From: Ephydatia muelleri
Taxonomy: Eukaryota > Porifera > Demospongiae > Spongillida > Spongillidae
Reading direction: 5' to 3'
Length of the DNA stretch: 64,000 nt
Assembly: GCA_013339895.1 (NCBI GenBank)
Contig: JABACO010000009.1
Location: 8,956,071 to 9,020,070, forward strand
Part shown: one piece after another, positions 56,301 to 64,000 of the stretch
Numbering within the stretch: position 1 is the first letter of the stretch
Layout: each line of letters opens with the position of its first letter
Position numbers and translations under genes: made by a program
Notes under the pieces: model-generated
Told to the model about the DNA's origin: nothing
Database searches by the model: none
What the model saw: only the letters and a program-made list of their open reading frames with translations

Positions 56301-59300
56301 TACACACTTACTGGACTGGCACAGGCTACACACTTACTGGACTGGCACAGGCTACACACTTACTGGACTACACAGCCTACACACTTACTGGACTGGCACA
56401 GGCTACACACTTACTGGACTGGCACAGGCTACACACTTACTGGACTGGCACAGGCTACACACTTACTGGACTGGCACAGGCTACACACTTACTGGACTGG
56501 CACAGGCTACACCTTACTGGACTGGCACAGGCTACACTTACTGGACTACACAGCCTACACACTTACTGGACTACACAGCCTACACACTTACTGGACAGGC
56601 ACACACTTACTGGACTGGCACAGCCTACACACTTACTGGACTGGCACAGGCTACACTTACTGGACGGGCACAGGCTACACACTTACTGGACTGGCACAGC
56701 CTACACACTTACTGGACTGGCACAGGCTACACACTTACTGGACTGGCACAGGCTACACACTTACTGGACTGGCACAGGCTACACACTTACTGGACTGGCA
56801 CAGGCTACACTTACTGGACTACACAGCCTACACACTTACTGGACTACACAGCCTACACACTTACTGGACAGGCACACACTTACTGGACTGGCACAGCCTA
56901 CACACTTACTGGACTGGCACAGGCTACACTTACTGGACTGGCACAGGCTACACACTTACTGGACTGGCACAGCCTACACACTTACTGGACTGGCACAGGC
57001 TACACACTTACTGGACTGGCACAGGCTACATACTTACTGGACTGGCACAGGCTACACACTTACTGGACTGGCACAGGCTACACACTTACTGGACTGGCAC
57101 AGGCTACACACTTACTGGACTGGCACAGGCTACACTTACTGGACTACACAGCCTACACACTTACTGGACTACACAGCCTACACACTTACTGGACTGGCAC
57201 AGGCTACACTTACTGGACTACACAGCCTACACACTTACTGGACTATACAGTACACACTTACTGGACTACACAGCCTACACACTTACTGGACTACACAGCC
57301 TACACACTTACTGGACTGGCACAGGCTACACTTACTGGACTGGCAAAGTCTACACACTTACTGGACTGGCACAGCCTACACACTTACTGGACTACACAGC
57401 CTACACACTTACTGGACTGGCACAGGCTACAATTACCTCAGGCTACACAGCCTACAACACTTACTGGACTACACAGCCTACAACACTTACTGGACTGGCA
57501 CAGCCTACACACTTACTGGACTACACAGCCTACACTTACTGGACTGGCACAGGCTACACTTACCTCAGGCTACACTTACTGTAATATGTAAGCCTACCAC
57601 CCCCAAGCCTACCACCCACAAGGTCTCAAATCAAGTGTTTTTCTGATTAAGACTTATCAGTCCCACAGAAACACATATCTGTGGGTGCTTTAACTCATAA
57701 CCAGCTACTACTGCAGGTACATGGTTTATTAGGTCAGGGAAATCTGACCTCTGTGTCAGAGTCACCTCTAGACAGTTGTCTACAAACTATGTTGCTCTGC
57801 ACATGCTCGACTGAAACTTCAATCACCACATGTTCAGGCAGGTTTAGGACCACTCAATTGCCACCACACCCCTGTGAAGATAATTATCAGTAGTGTCAAT
57901 TCAAGTACCATATGTAGCACAATATGTGCTGGGCACCAGGAAGGTGGGTAGATGAAATGGCAAGGGCACCATACCAAAGAAAGAGTCATCTGGGTGCCAT
58001 GCCAAAGAAAGAGTGGTCTGGATGCCATACTAAAAAAAAAGAGTGGTTGTACCAAAGAAAGGGTGGTCTGTGCACCATACTAAAGGTTTATATTTCACGA
58101 TGGGAACACTGCACAAGTGACACATGGGAGTGTTTGAGGTGCAGGGTAGTGGGGGAGAGGGAAGTAGGAAGTGGAGGGTAGTGGGAGAGAGGGAAGGCAG
58201 GAGCTCTCGCCAAACCGTCACCTGCAAGCTATAATACATAGACACTGGAGCCAGTTTGAGATCCTCTTCCTAGCTTCCCCATGAAAACACAAGTGCACTA
58301 TATGTCATTGTCCCCATCCCATTTTGAGCATCAACTTACCAACAACAGATGTCCAGCAGCTATGTCAATGTGAGGGCTGACTGGGACTGGGGACCTGGAA
58401 GGTATAGTAATAATAATTGATGCTGCGTGTATGTGCATGTGTGAGTGTGTTGTATGTGCATGTGTGTGTTGTGTGCATGTGTGTGTATGTGCATGTGTGA
58501 GTGTGTTGTATGTGCATGTGTGTGTTGTGTGCATGTGTGTGTATGTGCATGTGTGAGTGTGTTGTATGTGCATGTGTGTGTTGTGTGCATGTGTGTGTGT
58601 ATGTGCATGTGTGAGTGTGTTGTATGTGCATGTGTGTGTTGTGTGCATGTGTGTGTATGTGCATGTGTGAGTGTGTTGTATGTGCATGTGTGTGTTGTGT
58701 GCATGTGTGTGTGTATGTGCATGTGTGAGTGTGTTGTATGTGCATGTGTGTGTTGTGTGCATGTGTGTGTGTATGTGCATGTGTGAGTGTGTTGTATGTG
58801 CATGTGTGTGTTGTGTGCATGTGTGTGTGTATGTGCATGTGTGAGTGTGTTGTATGTGCATGTGTGTGTTGTGTGCATGTGTGTGTGTATGTGCATGTGC
58901 ATGTGTGTGTTGTGTGTGTGTGTGTGTATGTGCATGTGTGAGTGTGTTGTATGTGTATAACATTAAGATGATGCACCATATATGTGTAAGAGTGTATGTT
59001 TGTGAGCACTGTTTGAATGTGTGTGTGTGTGTGCTTGTGTTTGTCACATAAAATTAAAAAAAACACCGCGTCGAATCAATTCTCAGTTGATTTGTAACAT
59101 ACTTATATGGTACAAAATGTCCGACATTCTATACCAGATATGCAAGTTCCAAATCAACTAGGGATCAAAGCATTAATTGATTCCGCGTTGTTTGGCTGTG
59201 CGGATATACGTGTGGCAGCAACTTCTTCGTAGCTGCTGAGTGTCGTGCATAGCCGTAGACTCACAGGTGAGAAGGATAATGGTGAACCGCTGGATGGCCA

Positions 59301-59634
59301 AGCCCCTTCGACGCTTGCGCGATACTGTCTCCTCTCTTCTTCGTAACTACTTCTTCGTCGTCTGACTGTTCAACAACACGCAAACCAGTTTATCACATTC
59401 GATCTTGTGGCACGCGCCTTACCTGAGTCGTGTAGTGGACAGTCTTGGGGGCGTATGCCGCTCCTCTGACGCTGATAGGCGTAACATCATAACAACCACA
59501 CAACCAGAAAAGAAAAAAAACCCCGCTTACTAGTAATACCAGTAGAGACCAAGAATGAGGAGAATAACGGCTAGGATAAAGATCAGAAAACCGGCAGCCG
59601 AAGCGAACATAACCGACGTTACGATATCAAACAT
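47057..59634 (-). CDS. PTPRN: IA-2/phogrin-type protein tyrosine phosphatase-like, no ectodomain
   Basis: Sixteen exons in agreeing phase: 59531–59634, 59423–59471, 59265–59365, 58340–58394, 54169–54222, 53983–54077, 53817–53890, 53662–53740, 52478–52540, 52265–52321, 51976–52047, 51744–51838, 50580–50633, 49538–49602, 49289–49362 and 47057–47143. Predicted length about 391 aa. A short N terminus (MFDIVTSVM) leads into one transmembrane helix (AGFLIFILAVILLILGLYWY), then a basic/acidic cytosolic linker, then IDIAAGHLLL–TYIEDNLKSGNKLQEEW and a full PTP domain (IVTQGPLVNTVSDFW, YWPSSG, YHIYE–VRLVSEH, FQYHAWPSSQVPQPALSLL, EFRRKVNK, EYLRDQRPNMVRTK, QFEFALAAL). These are the landmarks of PTPRN/PTPRN2, dense-core-vesicle proteins in vertebrates, but the RESP18-like luminal region is absent. 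The active-site loop reads HC-NGGIGRSG and the WPD Asp is Ser. Exons 6 (G5 run 53996–54000) and 8 (near 53709) each contain one extra base. Confidence 0.88.
47228..47341. repeat. (CA)n microsatellite
   Basis: About 110 bp of CA in the last intron of the IA-2-like gene. Confidence 0.97.
47345..49288. other. last intron of the IA-2-like gene, low-complexity and unrecognised
   Basis: It contains an AATTC-type microsatellite (about 47703–47745) and three copies of a 29-bp AGCAATAGATCAATCCTATG-type repeat (about 48225–48300). No RNA gene or coding exon recognised. Confidence 0.5.
49850..50395. repeat. GGAGAGGGAAGGTGA purine minisatellite (15 bp)
   Basis: The left half is degenerate GGGAGGAGAGGGAA; the right half (about 50140–50345) is about 14 nearly perfect 15-bp copies. 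Intron between exons 14 and 13 of the IA-2-like gene. The transcribed RNA is pyrimidine-rich. Confidence 0.95.
50960..51705. repeat. GGAAGGGAGGGGGAGGGGTG minisatellite
   Basis: About 22-bp G-rich copies (the above plus GT), changing to a GTGGTGGGAGGGTGTGGAGG unit from about 51540. It fills the intron between exons 13 and 12 of the IA-2-like gene and has strong G-quadruplex potential on the plus strand. Confidence 0.95.
52670..53455. repeat. GGAGGGGGAGGGGAAGAGGA purine minisatellite
   Basis: About 780 bp of an almost pure purine strand: GGAGGAGA units at the left, then 20–22-bp units. Intron between exons 9 and 8 of the IA-2-like gene. Confidence 0.95.
54455..54775. repeat. GGGTGAAGGGAGGGGGGAAA minisatellite
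   Basis: About 15 copies of a 21–22-bp unit (GAGGGGTGAAGGGAGGGG plus GAAA) in the long intron between exons 5 and 4 of the IA-2-like gene. Confidence 0.93.
54843..55288. mobile_element. 446-bp foldback (hairpin) element
   Basis: Two inverted arms of about 200 bp (left 54843–~55049, right ~55093–55288) with high similarity; the outer ends read TTAATGTCTAATGTCCTGG and its reverse complement, and the inner ends AGGTAAGGTCTAGTTCC. The centre is about 40 bp. Both ends carry TTAA, which may be the target duplication. Non-coding; it lies in the IA-2-like intron. Confidence 0.85.
55290..55925. other. unrecognised part of IA-2-like intron 4
   Basis: No repeat array, exon with conserved sequence, or RNA gene identified between the hairpin element and the next minisatellite. 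Confidence 0.4.
55930..57585. repeat. 1.65-kb minisatellite, 24–26-bp units CACACTTACTGGACTGGCAC
   Basis: About 65 copies with three interleaved variants (CTGGCACAGGCTA, CTACACAGCCTA, and a short form lacking one CA). Larger blocks are repeated: the order of variants at about 56160–56520 recurs at about 56565–56820 and 56840–57130, giving a higher-order repeat. No stop in the plus-strand frame over 562 codons, but this is a repeat artefact antisense to the host gene. Confidence 0.95.
58430..58960. repeat. 58–60-bp TG-rich minisatellite
   Basis: About eight copies of a unit built from GTGTGTTGTATGTGCATGTG, TGTGTTGTGTGCATGTG and GTGTATGTGCATGTGTGA, in the intron between exons 4 and 3 of the IA-2-like gene, starting about 35 bp from exon 4. 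Confidence 0.93.
59045..59210. mobile_element. MITE with terminal inverted repeats, same type as 12846–13007
   Basis: About 166 bp; the ends read CACATAAAATTAAAAAAAAC...CGCGTCGAATCAATT and, on the other strand, CACAGCCAAACAACGCGGAA...TCAATT, with an inner TTGATTTG pair. Non-coding, in an IA-2-like intron close to exon 3. Confidence 0.55.
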
Positions 59635-59639
59635 AGCTG

Positions 59640-60312
59640 TTGTTTGGGGCTACAGACGAAGGGATACACGAAGTGACCCCAACCGTTTTACAGCAGGGCA
59701 GTGATGTTTACCTCTACTCCCACCTGTACCACCGATGCGTTCGACGCAACGGCCATATCAGTAATACTCCCCTCTGGATACGATTCAGAAGTTCCAGCAC
59801 GAAAATTCTTCGTCAGTATCTCATAGAGTGCGCACGCGACGCTTTGTCACACCTACGTAACCCCTCCCCGCATTGTCATTTTTTTTTTTAAATCAAGATG
59901 AAAACCGGTACAAAAAAAAAAAAAAAAAAAAGACAATTACAACACAAACGTATACAACCCAATGGAAAAAAAAAAAAAAAAAAAAGCCGAAGATACATAA
60001 AATATATTCTGGTTTGAAGAAAGCACGGAAATTTCATTGCAGAAAAAAAAAAAAAGGAAAAAAAAAGCCTCTAAATGAATTGAATAAATGGACTTTGGAT
60101 ATGAGGGTACTCTTCTGCTGAATAGATCTGGAATTAAGGCAGCTATGTGGCGGATTTTACACCATACAAATAATATTCAAGACATTTTGTGTGTGGAAAC
60201 TATCATGTATAGTGTGTAGTACGGAAACAAAAGTTTATTTTTAGTGAAGCTTTTTCGTTAAACATATGAAGCTGAAAATAAGTTCTGCAAAAATGATTTG
60301 TACCTGCGCAGT
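59640..60312. other. spacer: IA-2-like promoter side and MEX3 3' UTR
   Basis: AT-rich, with several A-runs (59917–59932, 59966–59985, 60043–60056). It contains the upstream region of the IA-2-like gene and the 3' UTR of the MEX3-like gene. No conserved ORF; a possible splice acceptor CAACAG just before the IA-2-like ATG leaves open an extra 5' exon. Confidence 0.45.
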
Positions 60313-61806
60313 TCAGTTGTGGATTCGGAGCACAGTGGACACGTCAGCGTCGCATACTGGACACTGGCCACCGAGGCACGCTATGCTCTGAGCACAAGGA
60401 ATGCAGAAGAAATTGTGCCCGCATGGAACCAGGGCTGCCATGATGTCCCTCTCTCGACAGGAAAAGCACAGTCGGTGCCTAGAGAACAGTCTGGGGGAGC
60501 CCTTGGGTGAAACAGCCGCGGTCCCTTCGGAAGAGTTGGACCCGCACGAGTTGGTAGGGCTGGATGGATGGGGTTTGAAACCCGATGGAGTCTCCTGAAT
60601 GCTACTGAAATCGAACACATTGTTCACCGATGAAACGGGGGCAGACATGGGCATGGACATGCCAGAGTAGCGCTCTAAGAACGGGTCAGCATTGGCCTTG
60701 AAGACGGCATTAGAGAGCGGATTGTTTCTCAACGACCTTTCGCCCCAGGCTCCACCGAAAGCATCAAAACCTCCTTGGAGTCCGGCACTGTATGGTAGGA
60801 CGTCTGGAGGGCTAGTCGACGTACGACACAGCTGCATAATCTTCGACTCCGACAGCTTCTTAATGGGTGAAAAGACACTCTCCACAGGTGACAACACACT
60901 AGGGTAATCCGACTCTGGGTCCGAGTCGCCAACGCTACCTCCCGTTCGCATAGCTATGTAACTCTCTATCTCCTTCCTCGCTCGTTCCACGCTGTCTGGA
61001 CACCCAGTCACCTCGAAACACGGCTCCTTGTCCCTCGACGGCGTGACGATGTAAGTGTTGGTAATCTGCTGAATGCGCTTGATAGTTGCCCCCTTCGGGC
61101 CGACCACGAGGCCCACCACACGGTACGGGACGCGAACGAATATAGTCACCTTTTCCTCCACGGGAGAACCGTAGCTGCTCGGGAGTGAGTTAGTGCTACT
61201 CCTGCGTGCCGCCCTTATCTGAGTGAAGTGATCTGCTGCCGCCAGGATCTCCCGCTTTGCCGCTGACACATCTTCGGGCCTCCCCGTCACGATGAATACG
61301 GGATCCTCTCCGCGTACGGGCGTCTTTATGTACGTGTTAGTCTTCGCACGGAGCGCTTTGATTTTACATCCTGCGAAGAAAAGGTACACAAAGCCCGTAA
61401 AGAACTCTCGCGTCCCCAGAGACACTCTTGCCTGGACGTTTACCAAAATAATACACACAATGAAAGTAATTCTAAACGTCCCGTTACCTTGCCGTCCAAC
61501 TATCTCCGCTACGTGTTCTGACGTTGGTACTGTCACACAGTGCGTTACGTTCTGCGACTTCGCCCGTGGCGATATGTACGACGGATCGTCGAAGAGAACA
61601 GACTCTTGACTCAACGGATAAGCGGTGGCGCTTCCTAGATTCAACATGGACAGTTCAAGTGCCGTCTGCAGTGCCTGATTGCTTTCCACCATTCCACACG
61701 ATCCAAATTCGACTGACATACCTTCTCTACTCTTTTGCAGTGAACTACTATTAACACAGACCTCACAAACTTTCGCGGGCCCGATATTTATAGAACATGT
61801 GTTCAT
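60313..61806 (-). CDS. MEX3: MEX3-type RNA-binding protein, two KH domains plus RING
   Basis: Two exons, 61488–61806 and 60313–61370, joined across a 117-nt intron (CAAG|GTAACG ... CTTCGCAG|G) that falls exactly within the first KH domain, between VAEIVGRQ and [18 protein letters not shown]. Start [12 protein letters not shown]; about 458 aa. KH1 ([20 protein letters not shown]...) and KH2 ([20 protein letters not shown]) both have the GxxG loop. A C-terminal RING finger ([19 protein letters not shown] ... CPVCDADV) completes the MEX3 architecture. MEX3 proteins bind mRNAs in the cytoplasm, repress their translation, and can ubiquitinate partners. The intron is a multiple of three without a stop, so an unspliced reading also stays open. 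Single paralogue type; A–D cannot be assigned. Confidence 0.96.
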   Translation of the reverse strand: MNTCSINIGPAKVCEVCVNSSSLQKSREGMSVEFGSCGMVESNQALQTALELSMLNLGSATAYPLSQESVLFDDPSYISPRAKSQNVTHCVTVPTSEHVAEIVGRQGNGTFRITFIVCIILVNVQARVSLGTREFFTGFVYLFFAGCKIKALRAKTNTYIKTPVRGEDPVFIVTGRPEDVSAAKREILAAADHFTQIRAARRSSTNSLPSSYGSPVEEKVTIFVRVPYRVVGLVVGPKGATIKRIQQITNTYIVTPSRDKEPCFEVTGCPDSVERARKEIESYIAMRTGGSVGDSDPESDYPSVLSPVESVFSPIKKLSESKIMQLCRTSTSPPDVLPYSAGLQGGFDAFGGAWGERSLRNNPLSNAVFKANADPFLERYSGMSMPMSAPVSSVNNVFDFSSIQETPSGFKPHPSSPTNSCGSNSSEGTAAVSPKGSPRLFSRHRLCFSCRERDIMAALVPCGHNFFCIPCAQSIACLGGQCPVCDADVSTVLRIHN

Positions 61807-61897
61807 TTACGCGTAGTTTAACCCAATGACGAGAAATTCCGCATTAATTGGACCAATCAGGTTCGACTCCTTGGTTAAGGAAATGACATGCGCAAGC

Positions 61898-62288
61898 TTA
61901 ATACAATACAACATTGCACCACGGAGATACGTTCCAATAAAAACGCACACACACATCAAAAACGTAAGCATCTAGAGATGAAAGAACGCAAATGTCCCTG
62001 CAAGTGATTGCTCTGTTTCGACACGAACATCCTGGAGTTGAATAAAACACATTTGTTGTAACAGTTGTATACAAAACAAAGTCAAATAGCTGGTTAACCT
62101 GGTGTGACTGTTGTATTAATGACTGTGCAGTACTGATAGGAAGAGACAGGATGCGTGGTGCCTGCTGCCCCATAGGAACAATGCTTGGTTTCTCCTGGAC
62201 ACCCCTGCTTGTCAGAGGTTGGTGGGTTAGGATGGTCTGGGGACCCTTTACCACTACCAGAAGGCCTAGCAACACCTGATATAGGGAA

Positions 62289-62320
<32 letters not shown>

Positions 62321-63057
62321 GAGGGTAGAGGGATCAAAAAGGTCTAAAATGAGGGGTAAACCAAACATTCAACTTACAATGGATCGTTGCACATGCCTCT
62401 CCAGATTGGAACTCATATGAGGCATGAACACATCAAGGTCAAATGGGTCAACAAAGGCTTGAAGCTGGCTGCAAATAGCTTTGAACCGCTCCTAAATGGC
62501 AACGAAATAAATATAATAAATAAATAAATAATAACAGACCAGACACACATTTCAGGGTTCGAATCATTCATTCCTTGACTATCTTAATCTAACATCTATC
62601 TCATCATGAAAACATGGCTTTGTTCATTTTAAGACCAGTTGGGATTGCAAAACCAAGATCTCTGCTAAGGAGCCTGAGGAAGGCCAAGTGTTTTCATAGT
62701 TATCAAAGCCCACAAAAGTACCTTAATCATATGCATACCACCTGTCTTACAGGCCTTAATTTGGGCTTAATGAAAAGGAAACTGCTACAAACTTTGGCAC
62801 AGCTACACAAAACTACCAAATTTATTTTAAAAAATTAGACAAACAACTGGTTACCCCCATCACTGCAGCCTCCACGAGGACACGTGATAGGAAACGGACA
62901 TTGAACAACAGCTGCAAAGCACAGTCCTGTGGCACCACCAGCTTGTTCTGGGTCACCTCAGCCAGCAGCTGCTCGTGCACCGTCACCACAACACCAAAGA
63001 GGCTGCTACTCAGGTACTCCAGTATGGACCTGTTCGTGTGAAAACAACAAGCGCACG

Positions 63058-63111
<54 letters not shown>

Positions 63112-64000
63112 ACACACACAAAGAAAACAACAAACACATAAACAAAATCCCTAACACACATATGTGATGGCTCAATTATCACACACCTATCCACAGTAGA
63201 GCTTCCAACACGACTGATCTCTTTACACACAGAATACAGCAGCGACGTTACATACACTGAAGGCTAAACATAAAAGCGTGACTGCCTAGTTGGCTGGCAA
63301 TGGGTGTCATACCATATGTTAACTAACCTGACACGGGACGCGAATGGTTGAAGACAGCTGCTGCCCTGACTCTGCCTCTTCAACTATTGTGATGTCTTCC
63401 CATGCCTGTTATGGGAGGGGGAGGGAAGGGAAGGGTGTATATATGTGTGTGTTGCTGTAAGCCCACTTCACTACTTCACTCCCAAAAGAACAGAAAACAC
63501 ATTATTTCTTCTTTTTTTTTTTTTTACCAGCACTGATGCCAAGGAATTGGTTGTGGTCCCAGTGTTGCCAAATACATGCTTGTGAAGCACCTGGGAGAAC
63601 TCGCCAGAACACCAATCTGCCCATATTCTGGAAGGTTTTTTGAGGGGGGGGGGGGGGGGGAGAGAAAACAAACGACGATAAAAAAAATGATAATAAAACA
63701 CCAGGTCAAAGGAAAATTTTTCACCTTGACATTACAAGACATGACACAGGGACAGGGATCATGAACTTGTCATAAGAGTGTGGCAAAGACTCTGTACTCC
63801 GTTTCATCTAATTACTAAGCCCCCTAAAGCACGCGCGCGCGTGGTGTTATGTAATTATGAAGCCCTAGTGATATATGTCCTTTTTAATGCGGGTTAATGA
63901 TAGCGGACATCACCTGAATATGGTAAGTGCCTGCTGCTGCAGCATACTCAACGCAGGCGTCTCGGCAGCTGCCTGAAGAGGAACGAACATTGTCTGATCA
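61898..64000 (-). CDS. COG1: conserved oligomeric Golgi complex subunit 1, C-terminal exons
   Basis: Minus-strand exons: 63914–63972, 63528–63627, 63328–63405 (AWEDITIVEEAESGQQLSST), 63187–63263 (YVTSLLYSVCKEISRVGSS), 62855–63029 (LLAEVTQNKLVVPQDCALQL, LFNVRFLSRVLVEA), 62378–62491 (LQAFVDPFDLDVFMPHMSSN, LERHVQRS) and about 62275 downward (APRILSLPISTAQ). The DPFDLDVF-x-PH-x-x-SNL block and the QLLFNVRFL helix are characteristic of COG1, a tethering subunit for retrograde vesicles at the Golgi. The 5' part of the gene lies beyond the right edge. The last residues are uncertain: reading on without splicing gives a stop near 61898, only about 90 bp from the MEX3 start codon. Confidence 0.88.
62288..62320. 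repeat. poly-G tract
   Basis: About 32 G immediately upstream (in gene direction) of a COG1 splice acceptor, so it acts as a poly-C/pyrimidine tract in the RNA. Confidence 0.9.
63058..63118. repeat. (CA)n microsatellite
   Basis: CA tract in the COG1 intron between exons at 63029 and 63187. Confidence 0.95.

Noticed and set aside
55896-57584. 562-codon plus-strand frame (HLLDWHRLHTYWTG-type repeats)
   Set aside because: Entirely within the minisatellite, antisense to the IA-2-like intron, with no non-repetitive domain or promoter evidence.
59261-59634. A stand-alone 85-residue membrane microprotein (stop right after exon 3)
   Set aside because: The apparent stop overlaps a strong GTGAGT donor, and splicing there joins exon 4 in phase into the IA-2 juxtamembrane motif, which explains the sequence better.
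59640-59891. 83-codon plus-strand frame upstream of the IA-2-like gene
   Set aside because: No splice context or family resemblance; it overlaps the expected promoter/5' UTR of the minus-strand gene.

Overview
The window is nuclear DNA from an invertebrate animal. The genes are multi-exon with GT–AG introns and encode typically metazoan proteins (ORC3, HMG-CoA reductase, EIF3J, MEX3, COG1, a myotubularin-related pseudophosphatase, TEP1, an IA-2/PTPRN-type phosphatase). Many introns are very short (58–200 bp), and the long ones are filled almost entirely by minisatellites. A sponge or another early-branching animal would fit, but the sequence alone does not settle the lineage.

Layout, left to right. 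1–4 kb: a HEAT-repeat protein on the minus strand whose 3' end lies off the left edge. 3.9–5.3 kb: a divergently transcribed coiled-coil gene. 5.6–13.2 kb: two tandem minus-strand copies of an NADPH-dependent FMN-reductase-like gene; the second copy is split inside an exon by a 4.4-kb Ty3/Gypsy LTR retrotransposon with identical LTRs and a 5-bp target-site duplication. 14.2–25.0 kb: a 13-exon minus-strand myotubularin-related pseudophosphatase (MTMR10/11/12 type) whose introns carry a series of unrelated minisatellites, including a 3.3-kb array of a 21-bp unit. 25.2–25.7 kb: the 3' exons of an unidentified minus-strand gene. 26.4–27.4 kb: a 1000-N gap.

27.5–42.5 kb: ORC3 on the plus strand, with its first exons apparently lost in the gap. 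A complete TEP1 homologue (about 2,704 aa, coding region in a single exon, opposite strand) is nested in one 9.3-kb ORC3 intron. 42.7–45.1 kb: the membrane-domain half of HMG-CoA reductase, running into a second 1000-N gap. 46.1–46.9 kb: the C-terminal exons of EIF3J. 47.1–59.6 kb: a 16-exon minus-strand IA-2/PTPRN-like phosphatase predicted at about 391 aa, with one transmembrane segment at the extreme N terminus and no ectodomain. 60.3–61.8 kb: a two-exon MEX3-type KH/RING protein. 61.9–64.0 kb: the C-terminal exons of COG1 (5' end off the right edge).

Functionally these are unrelated housekeeping and regulatory genes (replication origin licensing, sterol synthesis, translation initiation, Golgi tethering, RNA binding), not an operon-like system. 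The most noteworthy features are the TEP1-in-ORC3 nesting, the ectodomain-less IA-2-like protein with an altered active site, the way each long intron has its own minisatellite, several hairpin/MITE elements, and recurrent single-base frameshifts in otherwise conserved exons, which most likely mark residual assembly errors. No rRNA, tRNA or CRISPR array was found.
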